Positions 25,685 to 35,005 of a stretch of DNA of 64,000 bases are shown one piece after another. The DNA comes from SAR324 cluster bacterium (lineage in GTDB: Bacteria; SAR324; NAC60-12): positions 1 to 64,000 of the forward strand of contig JADFZZ010000011.1 of the NCBI GenBank assembly GCA_015232315.1, written 5' to 3'. Every line of letters begins with the position of its first letter. Positions within the stretch are counted from its first letter, which is position 1. The position numbers and the translations under genes were made by a program. Under the pieces are notes generated by a model. That model was not told the DNA's origin and did no database searches. It was given only the letters and a program-made list of their open reading frames with translations.

Positions 25685-25923
25685 TGCAGGATGTGATTGT
25701 TGCTATTGAAGCTGTCATTGAAGAAATGGTCGAATTTCAGAAAAAGAAGGTCCTGAAAGTCGCAAACCAGATTGATCCGAGACTTACGCCTGAAGACATC
25801 CGTAACCCCCAGGATATCCCCGCCATTTACAAGGATGCGATGTTCAATTATGAAGATGGCATTCTCACAGGCTACCTCTCCATGCAAACCGCGGTTCGGG
25901 TAAAAATCAGGGAAATGCAATAA
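25684..25923 (+). CDS. Small conserved-looking protein coupled to fliA
   Basis: This 79-residue protein has no motif I recognise. It is predicted mainly helical, with a charged N-terminal segment (IEEMVEFQKKKVLKVANQIDP) and a PEDIRNPQDIPAI stretch. It starts inside the fliA stop (TAATG), so its translation is coupled to fliA. It may modulate flagellar gene expression or assembly; that rests on position alone. Confidence 0.65.
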   Translation: MQDVIVAIEAVIEEMVEFQKKKVLKVANQIDPRLTPEDIRNPQDIPAIYKDAMFNYEDGILTGYLSMQTAVRVKIREMQ

Positions 25924-25932
25924 ACCCCTCCT

Positions 25933-27810
25933 TCAGGCATTTCCACTTTGCTTAACACGCCTTAGACTGTATATCACGTGACTGCCAAAATTTTTGGCTA
26001 GTTCTGTCTGTCCCACATAATCACAGATAAATTTTTCAGAGCATTCCTGTTCGACACTCAGCAAAGCCGCGAATTGTTCGCTCACATAGATCAGGCCCGG
26101 AGCTGTGACCGCTTCGATCCGGGCAACCCGATTTACATGCGCACCATAATAATTGGTCCGGCCGATGAGGGGATCCCACCCTTTAAAAACTGGTCCCACA
26201 TGCAGAGCAATCCGGATATTCATATTTGTCGGCATTCCGTATGCGGACCAATCGGTGTTGCACACAGATTCATTCAGTGCTGTCGCATAATGTGCCAGCG
26301 ATTCTGCGGTATCCATAACAGCGAAAATGGCATCGCCCCAGGTGTTCAGAAAGGAGGGTTGTTCTTCAAGACGTTTAAGATCATTGGCGATTTTTTCCAG
26401 AAACTTAAAAATAAACTGTGGCGTGTCCTGTTCCCTGAGTTTGCTGTAGCCCACAATATCGGCAAACAAAAGCGTCTTGATGATTCGGCGGCAGAGCTGG
26501 TCATCTTCAGTGGTTTTCGGACTTTCCGGACGGTTGGATTCCACAATAACAGAATCAGATTGTGTCGTGATTGGCTTATGGGATTTTAGCAGTTCATCAA
26601 TTCGGATCACATGCACGTGGTCTTGCTTCGACCAGCCGTTAATGATATCCGCTGTTCCGCCAACAAAAGCGGTTTTTACACCATCCCAGACCGTCAGCAG
26701 GTGCGGTTTGACAACCAGACTATCGGCTCTCAGGTTCGCAAAACCATGAAACAATTTTCCCGCAAAATTAAACAGGATTTCATCCCCCAGAAAAGGTTCT
26801 TCGGTTAAAAATCGAATGGACGCGGCCCGGTCGAGAACCGAGCGAAAACGTGTTACCCAATCGGCACCCGCATAGGCCACACTGGTATGAATAAAATCTT
26901 CAATGGCAAAGGGCAACATGATATTGACTTCCCAACCACGGGCCAGCATGGCTTCGGCAAACAGAATATCCGATCCGCAGGCGGCTGAACAGTATCCAAT
27001 CACTGAATGGAAGCCATCTAAAAACGACTGGATTTTCCGTGTCACCTGAGCTTCAAGTTCCGCAGGAAAACGTGGAGCCTTGCGACCGGGACGGTCAAGC
27101 ATATGACCGGTGAACTGCATCACAGTGGCTGGCGTCAGAATATTGAAAAGAATGTCCGGCACCAGGATCCCTTCCTTTTGCAGAAGAAACAGTTGTCGCC
27201 GTGATGAAACAATCCGTGAGGCGACACCATCCGCATGGTCCACTGCGTTGTGATAGGCTTGAATGGCTTTATCCCGCTCACCCAGAATCAGGCAGGCTTC
27301 GCCCATAGTTGCATAAATCCAGTACAAGGGGTCATTTTTATGGGACTCCAGGAGAGTCTGGCAGGTTTGGACCAGTTCAGTAGCCATTCGGCGCGCCTCA
27401 TCCGGTTCACCTGTTAAAAATGCCATCGTGGAGGCATTGATGCCGGGCCATAATCCGGCTGTGATCTGATAGCCCCGCGTATACGCTTCACGTGCTCGTG
27501 TTGCCCAAACAGGGTTCCCCGTCCGATGCCATAAATCCTTATACGCCCGTCCCAGCAGTCCGGCCGTTTCTTCACCGCTGCGGGAATCTTTGCATTCATC
27601 CGTTGGTAAGAGGGGTTCCAGAATTTCCCTTGCCTGATTTGTCGCACCGGTCAGAATCAATGTCCGGGCCATCAACAGTTTGAACCAGATATGATTCGGA
27701 TAGCGTTCCAGTGCGGTTCGTGCCATTTCACAGGCCTGGAAAAACCGTCCTTTTTCAATCAATCCGGTGATCTGACTCTGTATATCATCCACTTCATTTA
27801 GTTTTCCCAT
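25933..27810 (-). CDS. TPR/SLOG-like protein fused to a class III nucleotide cyclase
   Basis: The 625-residue protein joins three parts. Residues 1-220 are TPR-like, as in DUF4071/TRAFs-binding proteins. Residues about 240-400 form a Rossmann-like sensor segment with GYCSAACGSDILFAEAMLARG, resembling SLOG-type nucleotide binders. Residues about 440-615 are a class III cyclase. Metal-binding aspartates are present in LLFADIVGYSKL and TWGDAIFAV, and the N and R of HVNRVARIEA are present. The position usually holding the adenine-selecting lysine is Asn (NTWGDA), so the product cannot be assigned with confidence. It ends 10 bp from the convergent fliA-linked gene. Confidence 0.85.
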   Translation of the reverse strand: MGKLNEVDDIQSQITGLIEKGRFFQACEMARTALERYPNHIWFKLLMARTLILTGATNQAREILEPLLPTDECKDSRSGEETAGLLGRAYKDLWHRTGNPVWATRAREAYTRGYQITAGLWPGINASTMAFLTGEPDEARRMATELVQTCQTLLESHKNDPLYWIYATMGEACLILGERDKAIQAYHNAVDHADGVASRIVSSRRQLFLLQKEGILVPDILFNILTPATVMQFTGHMLDRPGRKAPRFPAELEAQVTRKIQSFLDGFHSVIGYCSAACGSDILFAEAMLARGWEVNIMLPFAIEDFIHTSVAYAGADWVTRFRSVLDRAASIRFLTEEPFLGDEILFNFAGKLFHGFANLRADSLVVKPHLLTVWDGVKTAFVGGTADIINGWSKQDHVHVIRIDELLKSHKPITTQSDSVIVESNRPESPKTTEDDQLCRRIIKTLLFADIVGYSKLREQDTPQFIFKFLEKIANDLKRLEEQPSFLNTWGDAIFAVMDTAESLAHYATALNESVCNTDWSAYGMPTNMNIRIALHVGPVFKGWDPLIGRTNYYGAHVNRVARIEAVTAPGLIYVSEQFAALLSVEQECSEKFICDYVGQTELAKNFGSHVIYSLRRVKQSGNA

Positions 27811-27839
27811 TCAGGTACTCCCTTCAATACAAATACACG

Positions 27840-28826
27840 TCAGTTCTGGTTGTGAGGGGCCACAGTGATGACAACTTTTCCTTTGTGCTGGCCTTCGCCA
27901 TAATACCGGAATGCTTCAGGCACATCACTTAAAGTATAGGACTTCTCGTCGATCACAGGTTTGACCTTACCGGCTTCGAAAAGGTCATTCATATAAGCCA
28001 AATCCTTGTTTGGCTTCAAAATAACAACACACATGCGCTTTTTACTGAACAGTGAAATCAGCGGCCCTAGCAGAAAAACCTGGAAAATTTTTGCTGTATC
28101 GCCTCCAGCTACAACATAAATTCCATTGGGACTCAAAGCGCGCAGATATTCGGAAAGAGAACGATTCATCTTGTTGTCAAGAATCAGGTCATAACACTGC
28201 CCGTTCCGGGTAAAATCTTCTTTTTTATAATCAATGACATGGTCAAACCCCATGGAACGCATCATGTCCAGTTTCTCGGCGCTGTCCACGCCTGTCACCT
28301 CAGCCCCGAACAATTTGGCAAGCTGCACGCCAAAGGTTCCGACACCGCCACCGGCACCATTGATCAGGATTTTTTGTCCTTGTTGAAGATTCCCCTTATC
28401 CAGCAACCCCTGAACTGCCAGCATTGCGGCCTGCGGAATTGCCGCGGCTTCCTCGAAGGTCATGCTGGCCGGTTTCAGTGCCAAGGCTGTTTCACGAGCA
28501 CAGACATACTCAGCAAAACCACCCCAGTTTCCGCTAAGATCCCCATACACTTCATCGCCAACTTTGAACTGTTTTACTTTTTTGCCCACCGCTTCAATGC
28601 GTCCGGCTATGTCAGAGCCGAGTATTTTAATTTTCTTGGGTTCGCGAAAACCGTTCTCAACGCGGTTGACAAACGGAATCCCCTGGAGAAGTTGCCAGTC
28701 CCAGTCATTGATGGAAACCGCATATACTTTTATTAAAACTTCCTCATCTTTGGGTGTCGGCTTTTCAATATTTTCCAGTTTAAGCTCTTCGTGTAATCCA
28801 TATTGGGTGTAGACAATTGCTTTCAT
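27840..28826 (-). CDS. Medium-chain dehydrogenase/reductase, quinone-oxidoreductase type (second gene)
   Basis: The 328-residue protein is a zinc-free MDR-family NAD(P)H oxidoreductase. An N-terminal GroES-like domain (DEEVLIKVYAVSINDWDW, then LGSDIAGRIEAVG) precedes a Rossmann domain with INGAGGGVGTFGVQLAK near 152. Catalytic-zinc ligands of alcohol dehydrogenases are absent. Its ATG overlaps the stop of the upstream paralogue by 4 bp, so the two are co-translated, and they look like an old tandem duplication. Substrate unknown; quinones or enones are typical of the family. Confidence 0.9.
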   Translation of the reverse strand: MKAIVYTQYGLHEELKLENIEKPTPKDEEVLIKVYAVSINDWDWQLLQGIPFVNRVENGFREPKKIKILGSDIAGRIEAVGKKVKQFKVGDEVYGDLSGNWGGFAEYVCARETALALKPASMTFEEAAAIPQAAMLAVQGLLDKGNLQQGQKILINGAGGGVGTFGVQLAKLFGAEVTGVDSAEKLDMMRSMGFDHVIDYKKEDFTRNGQCYDLILDNKMNRSLSEYLRALSPNGIYVVAGGDTAKIFQVFLLGPLISLFSKKRMCVVILKPNKDLAYMNDLFEAGKVKPVIDEKSYTLSDVPEAFRYYGEGQHKGKVVITVAPHNQN

Positions 28827-29803
28827 AATGATCCTTTCAGCGTGATGACTACATTTCCGGTTTTTTCACCTGTTCCCACATACCGATACGCCTCGATAAT
28901 CTGTTCCAGCGGATATGTTCGATCAATCACAGGCTTGAATTTTCCTTCTTCCAGCAGTTTCTGAAGCAACAGGATGCTTCCCCGCAGATCTACAGGCATG
29001 GGAAATATGGTTTTTTTGTTGCCAATCAGTGGTTTTATGATCGGTGTGATCATTGGCAAAAAGATATTTTGAGACATGTAACCCAGATCGGAAGAAATAT
29101 ATGCGCCTCCGGGTTGAAGGAGATGTCGGCATTTGAAAAATGAGCTTTTACCCACCGTGTCGAACACATAATCATATTTTTGCTCAATTTTTGTGAAATC
29201 TTCTTTGGTATAATCAATGATCTGGCTGGCACCTAAGGACTTTATCAATTCAACATTTTTCGTGTTGCACACGGCGGTCACCTCCGCGCCAAAATATTTG
29301 AGCAGTTGCACTGCGGCTGAACCGATCGCTCCGGTCGCACCATTGACAAGCACTTTCTGCCCGCTGTTCAAATCAACTTTATTGATGAAATTATAGGCGT
29401 AATGCGCTCCCTCAAGACTGGCCGCGGCCTGCTCAAAAGTTATGTTGGCAGGAACTATAAACGCTTTGTTTTCCGGTATGGCTATGTACTGGGCATGAGA
29501 GCCTGAGCCCTGGTCATCAAACCCGAAAACTTTGTCTCCGATTTTCAGGGATGTCACCTTTTTTCCAGTTTCTTCCACGACACCGGCAAATTCAGTTCCG
29601 GGGATTATTTTTTTGGGTTTCAACAATCCTGTGACGATCCTGGCGAAAAAGGGTATCCCGCCAACAGTCGCGTAATCGGTGCGGTTGACCGTGGTGGCGT
29701 GTATCTTGATGATGACTTCATCATCCAGGGGAATGGGTTTTTCCATCTCTTGGAGTTCAAGCACATCGGGTGGGCCGTATTGGGTGTAGACAACTGCTTT
29801 CAT
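28823..29803 (-). CDS. Medium-chain dehydrogenase/reductase, quinone-oxidoreductase type (first gene)
   Basis: The protein has 326 residues from the ATG at 29803, chosen because it is preceded by AGGAGA and gives the canonical MKAVVYTQYGPPDVLELQ start. It has the MDR fold: VNRTDYATVGG, PGTEFAGVVEETG, and a Rossmann motif VNGATGAIGSAAVQLLK near 150. No zinc ligands are present. It is first of a two-gene minus-strand operon, divergent from the adenylate cyclase at 30063. Likely an NADPH-dependent reductase of small carbonyl or quinone compounds. Confidence 0.9.
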   Translation of the reverse strand: MKAVVYTQYGPPDVLELQEMEKPIPLDDEVIIKIHATTVNRTDYATVGGIPFFARIVTGLLKPKKIIPGTEFAGVVEETGKKVTSLKIGDKVFGFDDQGSGSHAQYIAIPENKAFIVPANITFEQAAASLEGAHYAYNFINKVDLNSGQKVLVNGATGAIGSAAVQLLKYFGAEVTAVCNTKNVELIKSLGASQIIDYTKEDFTKIEQKYDYVFDTVGKSSFFKCRHLLQPGGAYISSDLGYMSQNIFLPMITPIIKPLIGNKKTIFPMPVDLRGSILLLQKLLEEGKFKPVIDRTYPLEQIIEAYRYVGTGEKTGNVVITLKGSL

Positions 29804-30062
29804 AAGTATTTCTCCTGATTCTGCAACATTATCCAAAGCGGTCTGTTCTGTTTCATCCGCAATCCACGAATAGAGGATGTTCAACTATTTGTATGAATCA
29901 TTAACACGCATTCGTAAAGCGGATTCATCTTCATGGTGACACCGGCGTTCAACAAAGTTAAATTGATTTTTCTGTAATTCAACATTGACCTCTGGACATC
30001 CAGTTCATATTTGTATATTTAGGGACCATAAGTATGCAATTCATTCCTGATCTCCCATTAAA

Positions 30063-32036
30063 ATGATCCTTATGCCAGAAAAAAAATTTCCAAGAACCGC
30101 TAATAATCTGTTTGATTCACAGCATCAGGAGCAGGATTATCTGTATAAAATGCTGGATTTCACTCTGATTCTGGACAGAGTTGAAGATGAAAATCCCCAC
30201 CTGATCCCATTTCTTTCAGAATTGTTGAGTCACATTGTGCCTGTTCTGGAAGTGGATGAAGTGGCTATCATTCTGAAAGATTATTCGTCCCAATTCTGGT
30301 TACCGTTGATGTCATGGCCTGTTTCTGAAGCCTTGCATAAGGAAACCGGATTGGATCTGATTATAGAAATGGCAGAAAACTGTTATACCCGCAAAGAAAT
30401 AGGTATTCAGCAATTGCCTATGTTGAATGGCGGTGTGCTGGCATATCCGATCGTGTTCAATGATCATGTTTTGGGGGTGTTGTTTGTTTTTGTATTTGAG
30501 GCGTTAAGAACTCATGATGCGCACGAAGCCCTGATGCCACCCAAACTTCAAAAAGGAACCCCGGCATACAACCACCTCGTGCATTTGCTGTGGTACATCA
30601 ATGAACTGGAAAATGATGCCATTGCGGAACGCATCGAAATGTCTGAAGCCCAATCCCTGTTTGCCAGATATATGTCACCGGAGGTCATGGCCAATGCGAT
30701 TTATGATCGCAGACCTGTGAATCTTGGCGGGCAGGAGGCTGATGTGACCGTTTTATTCGCGGATGTCTGCGGCTTCACAAAATTGGCCGAAACCCTTTCT
30801 CCCACAACACTGGTGAATGTGATCAACACCTATTTTTCTCATTTGGTGGATATTGTATTCAAGTATGAAGGAACTTTGGATAAGTTTATCGGTGACTGTG
30901 TGATGGTCGTGTTTAATTCTCCGCTGAGTCCGCAGGAAGATCACCATGTCAGGGCCTGTATGACGGCGCTGGAAATGATGGATTGTGTCCAAAAACTGAC
31001 AGCAAGTCCTGAGTTTTCCCCGTATCAGCTAAAAATGTCCATTGGCATTAATTCAGGCGTTGCCCTGTGTGGGAACATTGGTTCCAAAGACCGACTCGAC
31101 TACACTGTTATTGGCAACAGCGTGAATATCGCATCCAGACTGGAAACCCATGCTGAGCCTTCTGAAATTCTGATCGGTGAATCGGTGTATGAAAAAATTG
31201 TGGGTGGTTTTGACTGTCAGCAAAAAGTGCCTGTAATGGTTAAAGGAAAAGACACGCCATTACCAATTTTCAGATTGCGGGGGCAACTTGCCTTGCCGGA
31301 TGTCATTGCAGAGTTTCCCAAAAAAAATCAGGAACACCAGAAACAGTTTCTCGACGTATGTAATCTGCTTACGGTTCCAACAGAAATAGCACTATTGGTG
31401 GATATGCTGCCTTATAGTGACAGGGAAACAGGAATGAGAATCCTGAATCTTCTGGATAAAAATTTCTGTGTGGAAGCCGTGCCTTCGCTGGTGACATGGA
31501 TTCAGACAGCAACGGATAATCATTGTCTGTCAAAAGCGATAAAAACCATTGGACTGCTCGGTGGAGCTCCCTATTATAAACATCTGATCCCTTTTCTGGA
31601 ACACTCTGATTGTCGTGTTACCGCCAATACCATTGAAGCGATTGGTTTGACCAACTTCAAGGAAGGTTTCCAGATCATTGAACCGTTTCTTCAACATGAG
31701 AATCATCGCATCAGTCTTCAGGCGTCTATTTTGTATTGGAATGAAAACAGGGAAGCTGTGATGTCACGGTTTATGGATGCCTTGTTGTCGGATTCGTTCA
31801 TGATTCAGCGGGCCGCGGTCATTTTGTTATCTGAAACACAGGCCCGGCATATTTTTGCGGCGTTTTTGGATAGATACAATGCTTTACCCCGGGAATCACG
31901 TGATCCTGTAAAGCAGATTTTTAATACGCATGAATCATTTCGAATTTTGAGAATACTGAATCATCTGGATTACTCTGCGGAAAATAATTTGCCACTGGTA
32001 TCAGCCGAAACAGATTTTGGATTGCTCCAAAACTAA
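30063..32036 (+). CDS. Adenylate cyclase with GAF-like sensor and HEAT-like repeats
   Basis: The 657-residue protein has a GAF-like N-terminal domain (about 30-165) and a short coiled coil. The class III cyclase domain spans about 205-400, and the C-terminal ~230 residues form HEAT-like helical repeats. The cyclase has all determinants for ATP use: the metal aspartates in VLFADVCGFTKLAE and FIGDCVM, the adenine-selecting lysine in LDKFIGD and aspartate in LDYTVIG, and the N and R of NSVNIASRLE. It should make cyclic AMP in response to a bound ligand or partner. No membrane segment is seen, so it is cytoplasmic. Confidence 0.88.
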   Translation: MILMPEKKFPRTANNLFDSQHQEQDYLYKMLDFTLILDRVEDENPHLIPFLSELLSHIVPVLEVDEVAIILKDYSSQFWLPLMSWPVSEALHKETGLDLIIEMAENCYTRKEIGIQQLPMLNGGVLAYPIVFNDHVLGVLFVFVFEALRTHDAHEALMPPKLQKGTPAYNHLVHLLWYINELENDAIAERIEMSEAQSLFARYMSPEVMANAIYDRRPVNLGGQEADVTVLFADVCGFTKLAETLSPTTLVNVINTYFSHLVDIVFKYEGTLDKFIGDCVMVVFNSPLSPQEDHHVRACMTALEMMDCVQKLTASPEFSPYQLKMSIGINSGVALCGNIGSKDRLDYTVIGNSVNIASRLETHAEPSEILIGESVYEKIVGGFDCQQKVPVMVKGKDTPLPIFRLRGQLALPDVIAEFPKKNQEHQKQFLDVCNLLTVPTEIALLVDMLPYSDRETGMRILNLLDKNFCVEAVPSLVTWIQTATDNHCLSKAIKTIGLLGGAPYYKHLIPFLEHSDCRVTANTIEAIGLTNFKEGFQIIEPFLQHENHRISLQASILYWNENREAVMSRFMDALLSDSFMIQRAAVILLSETQARHIFAAFLDRYNALPRESRDPVKQIFNTHESFRILRILNHLDYSAENNLPLVSAETDFGLLQN

Positions 32037-32075
32037 AATATCCCATTGATTAATAAAATTATCTGAAAGTTTTAT

Positions 32076-32414
32076 ATGCTTCAATCCTCATTACGCAGAC
32101 GATTGTATGACCGGAAATTGTGTGAAATAACATGCTGTTTAACAGGCACTTCCAACAGTGTTGCCGATGTAAGCATGGTGAATATTTCACAGGGTGGGGG
32201 CGGTATTGTTTTGCCTGAAGATGCCATTGCCATAGATATCGGAAAACGCTTTCGAATCCAGCTTCCGTTACAACATCCGTATTTTCCCGTGTTGATTCTG
32301 GGGGTTGAAGTGGTCTATGTCCTAGAAAAGAAACGCGCAGGTCTGAAAATGATTTATAAAAATGTTCCCCCACCGGTGTTCATGCAGTTCATGGAATCCA
32401 TTCAAATTGATTAA
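32076..32414 (+). CDS. PilZ-like domain protein
   Basis: The 112-residue protein resembles a single PilZ domain, which binds cyclic di-GMP. It has an N-terminal arginine cluster (LRRRLYDRK) and the second motif as VNISQGGGGIVL. It lies 40 bp after the adenylate cyclase on the same strand and may be cotranscribed with it. Key residues are approximate rather than canonical, so ligand binding is uncertain. Confidence 0.65.
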   Translation: MLQSSLRRRLYDRKLCEITCCLTGTSNSVADVSMVNISQGGGGIVLPEDAIAIDIGKRFRIQLPLQHPYFPVLILGVEVVYVLEKKRAGLKMIYKNVPPPVFMQFMESIQID

Positions 32415-32576
32415 AATTTCTATTGATGCTGACACAGCCCCCCAAGGTATTTATCTTGAAAACGATAGAACTGAAAAAAGCACACCATACTAAATAATCT
32501 TGATCAGTAACTCATATTCAAATATCTGTATATCCATTTAAAAATATTTACAGTAACCAATTCTTGGAGAAGGACT

Positions 32577-32777
32577 ATGCCCCTATATGATTACCGATGT
32601 AATGAGTGTGATAATGTGTTCACCGAACTGCGCTCCATGGCGCAAAAAGATGACCCCATCAGTTGTCCCGAATGTGGGCAAATGACGCAATCCAGGGAAA
32701 TCAATCAGATAGCCATTGGTGGGAACTCTTCAAAATCAACGAGTCTTTCCGGATGTGGCAGTCGTGGATTCAGTTGA
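32577..32777 (+). CDS. FmdB-family zinc ribbon protein
   Basis: This 66-residue protein begins MPLYDYRCNECDNVFTELR and has a second CPEC pair, the zinc ribbon of the FmdB family (putative regulatory proteins). The C terminus is Ser/Gly-rich (SLSGCGSRGFS). An AGGA ribosome binding site precedes the ATG. It is a single-gene unit. Confidence 0.88.
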   Translation: MPLYDYRCNECDNVFTELRSMAQKDDPISCPECGQMTQSREINQIAIGGNSSKSTSLSGCGSRGFS

Positions 32778-32881
32778 GCTTCGTGACTTTGGGGATCGTG
32801 TATCTCTATTCAAAAATTTGATAGTTCACATTTCTTGATGATGCCAGGGAACACCAATGATTACGGATGTTCCCTGAAAAC

Positions 32882-33391
32882 TTACTTTTGTGTACAATTG
32901 CTCATGCGCTGGGTCATTTTTTCAGTGAATTTTTGGTGCTGTTCCTTGATTTCTGTGGCTTGAGCCGCAGTGATCGAACCGTCCTTTTCTGCTTTGTCAA
33001 TCATTTTGATCAATTCCGTACTCATGGCCGTATGAAACGCAAGGTGATCCACCTTGTATTCAGCCAATAGTTCAGGCATTGGAGAATCCTTCAGTTTTTC
33101 CTGAATCTCGGCTTCCGGTTTGTCTATCATGCCTGCCAGAATTTTTGCGGCAACATTGTTATGTTCTGTCATCCACAACAAGTGCATGCCACCACCCATC
33201 ATTCCCATCCCGGGGCCTCTCATTCCTCTTTTGCCTTTCCAATGCTGGCCGTGCATACCACGCTGCATTCCCATACAGGGTGGACCATCATTATTCATAG
33301 GGCAGTCGTCAGGTCCAACGGCCCAGACACTTCCAGCCGCAAGTCCGGTTGCGACCATCATAATTCCCATCCATTTGGTTAATTTTTTCAT
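32882..33391 (-). CDS. Periplasmic Met/His-rich Spy/CpxP-like protein
   Basis: The start is set at the ATG at 33391 behind GGAGGT, giving 169 residues with a signal peptide (KWMGIMMVATGLAAGSVWA). The mature protein has a Met/Gly/His-rich segment (about 40-75), which could bind copper or similar metals. A helical region follows with two LTxxQ-type stretches replaced by less typical sequence (SITAAQATEIKEQHQKF). The composition and position, divergent from a BaeSR-like two-component system, suggest an envelope-stress chaperone or metal-binding protein under its control. It is not a close match to CpxP. Confidence 0.7.
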   Translation of the reverse strand: MKKLTKWMGIMMVATGLAAGSVWAVGPDDCPMNNDGPPCMGMQRGMHGQHWKGKRGMRGPGMGMMGGGMHLLWMTEHNNVAAKILAGMIDKPEAEIQEKLKDSPMPELLAEYKVDHLAFHTAMSTELIKMIDKAEKDGSITAAQATEIKEQHQKFTEKMTQRMSNCTQK

Positions 33392-33441
33392 AAGACCTCC
33401 GAGAGTTGTTGTGTAATCAATACATGCCAGGTTGTTCCTGC

Positions 33442-33556
33442 CATGATTCAAGGTTACATGCAGAATGTGGAGAAATTATGGAGAAATCATGGAAAGAATA
33501 TGAGGATTGATGCATGATTCTTAAATAGGGGTATCATGATTCTTACCTCATGATTC
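33442..33556. promoter_or_regulatory. Phased direct repeats in the divergent promoter region
   Basis: Two repeat sets lie between the periplasmic protein gene and the kinase gene. TGGAGAAAT-type repeats start at 33468, 33479 and 33490, exactly 11 bp apart. CATGATTC occurs at 33442, 33513, 33535 and 33549. Direct repeats at about one helical turn are the usual binding arrangement of OmpR-family regulators, and the operon at 33580 encodes one. Autoregulation and control of the divergent gene are inferred. Confidence 0.55.
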
Positions 33557-33579
33557 AAACCTGATACAGGAGCTGTTAT

Positions 33580-35004
33580 ATGCGGTTTACGTTGTTGTTT
33601 AAATTATTTTCCATCTTCTTCATGCTGTCGTTGTTGATAGTGTGTACCATGATCAGTGGAATGAAATGGTTCGGAAATCGACATTTTGAAGAGTATGTGG
33701 TTCGGCGTGAAATGGAACGTGTCGGCGAACTGGTAAAAACTTACTATGATTCCCAACAGGGCTGGGGAATATTTCAGCAGAGCCCGCACCTGTGGCATTG
33801 GGTTCTCAGAGAATCCAGAGAAATGGTTCCGGGAAGTGTGAATCCACCTTTGTTTCCGCCTCCGCCACCGGGAAATCGTTGGCAGCATCAACGTCACATG
33901 CGGTTTATGCAATCAGGTGTGACGCTGTATGATACACATCATGAAATTGTGATTGGTCCTGAATTGGTGGAACCGTTGATGGTTCCTGTGGAGCTCAACG
34001 ACACGATTATTGGCTGGATCGGAATGAATAAGCGTGAGCCGCTGACACATCCTCTGGATGTTGGCTTTTTGAAGGAACAATCGGAAACACTCTATGTTTT
34101 TGGCAGCGGAATACTGCTCATGACACTGCTGGCATCGTTATTTCTTTCCCGGCATCTGTTGGCCCCTGTCCGTCAATTATCACATGGTACCAGAGAATTG
34201 ACGCAAAGAAACTTCAAGGTTCGTCTGTCTGTAACCACCACTGATGAACTGGGACAACTTGCCGAAGATTTCAATCGAATGGCAGAAACCCTGAATCAAT
34301 ATGAACAACTGCGTCAGCAATGGATTTCTGACATTGCACATGAATTGAGGACGCCTCTTTCCATTTTACAGGGAGAAGTGGAAGCTCTGCAGGATGGTGT
34401 GAGACCGGTGGATTCCAAAACGTTATCTTCTCTGCATGGAGAAGTGTTACATTTGAACAAACTGGTTCATGACCTCCATGAATTGTCACTGGCAGACAGT
34501 GGTGAACTTTCCATGAACAAACAACGGATTGATCCAGTTCAACTTCTTCAGCGGGTGCTGACAACGTTTCATCCCAGGCTGGAAAAACAGGGCATACAGG
34601 TGCACAATGAACTGATGCCGCAATCCACAGTAACTGTCGATGCGGATGCGGATCGATTGATCCAGGTATTTTCCAATCTACTGGAAAACACATTGCGCTA
34701 TACGGATGCGCCAGGAATTCTTTGTTTAAGGCAGTCGGTTACTCCTGAAAAATTAATGATTATTTTTGAAGACTCTGCACCTGGTGTTCCAGATGAATCA
34801 ATTCCCAGGCTTTTTGACAGACTCTATCGAGTGGATGTTTCCAGAAATCGTCAAAACGCGGGCAGTGGACTTGGACTGGCTATTTGTAAAAGTATCATGG
34901 TGGCGCATGGCGGGACCATTGAAGCAGGTCATTCTGACTTGAATGGACTCCGGATTGAATTATCGGTGCCACACACATGGAAACCTTTGAGCGAAGGATC
35001 TTGA
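33580..35004 (+). CDS. Membrane sensor histidine kinase, BaeS-like
   Basis: The 474-residue kinase has a membrane helix at about 5-25 and a periplasmic sensor domain with a Pro/His-rich loop (NPPLFPPPPPGNRWQHQRH). A second helix (about 163-186), a HAMP domain and a HisKA domain with the phosphoacceptor near H254 (DIAHELRTPLS) follow. The HATPase domain shows NLLENTLRYTD, DSAPGVP and GSGLGLAICKSIM. It is followed after one base by its response regulator gene. An AGGAG ribosome binding site precedes the ATG. The organisation matches envelope-stress kinases such as BaeS; the stimulus is unknown. Confidence 0.92.
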   Translation: MRFTLLFKLFSIFFMLSLLIVCTMISGMKWFGNRHFEEYVVRREMERVGELVKTYYDSQQGWGIFQQSPHLWHWVLRESREMVPGSVNPPLFPPPPPGNRWQHQRHMRFMQSGVTLYDTHHEIVIGPELVEPLMVPVELNDTIIGWIGMNKREPLTHPLDVGFLKEQSETLYVFGSGILLMTLLASLFLSRHLLAPVRQLSHGTRELTQRNFKVRLSVTTTDELGQLAEDFNRMAETLNQYEQLRQQWISDIAHELRTPLSILQGEVEALQDGVRPVDSKTLSSLHGEVLHLNKLVHDLHELSLADSGELSMNKQRIDPVQLLQRVLTTFHPRLEKQGIQVHNELMPQSTVTVDADADRLIQVFSNLLENTLRYTDAPGILCLRQSVTPEKLMIIFEDSAPGVPDESIPRLFDRLYRVDVSRNRQNAGSGLGLAICKSIMVAHGGTIEAGHSDLNGLRIELSVPHTWKPLSEGS

Positions 35005-35005
35005 A

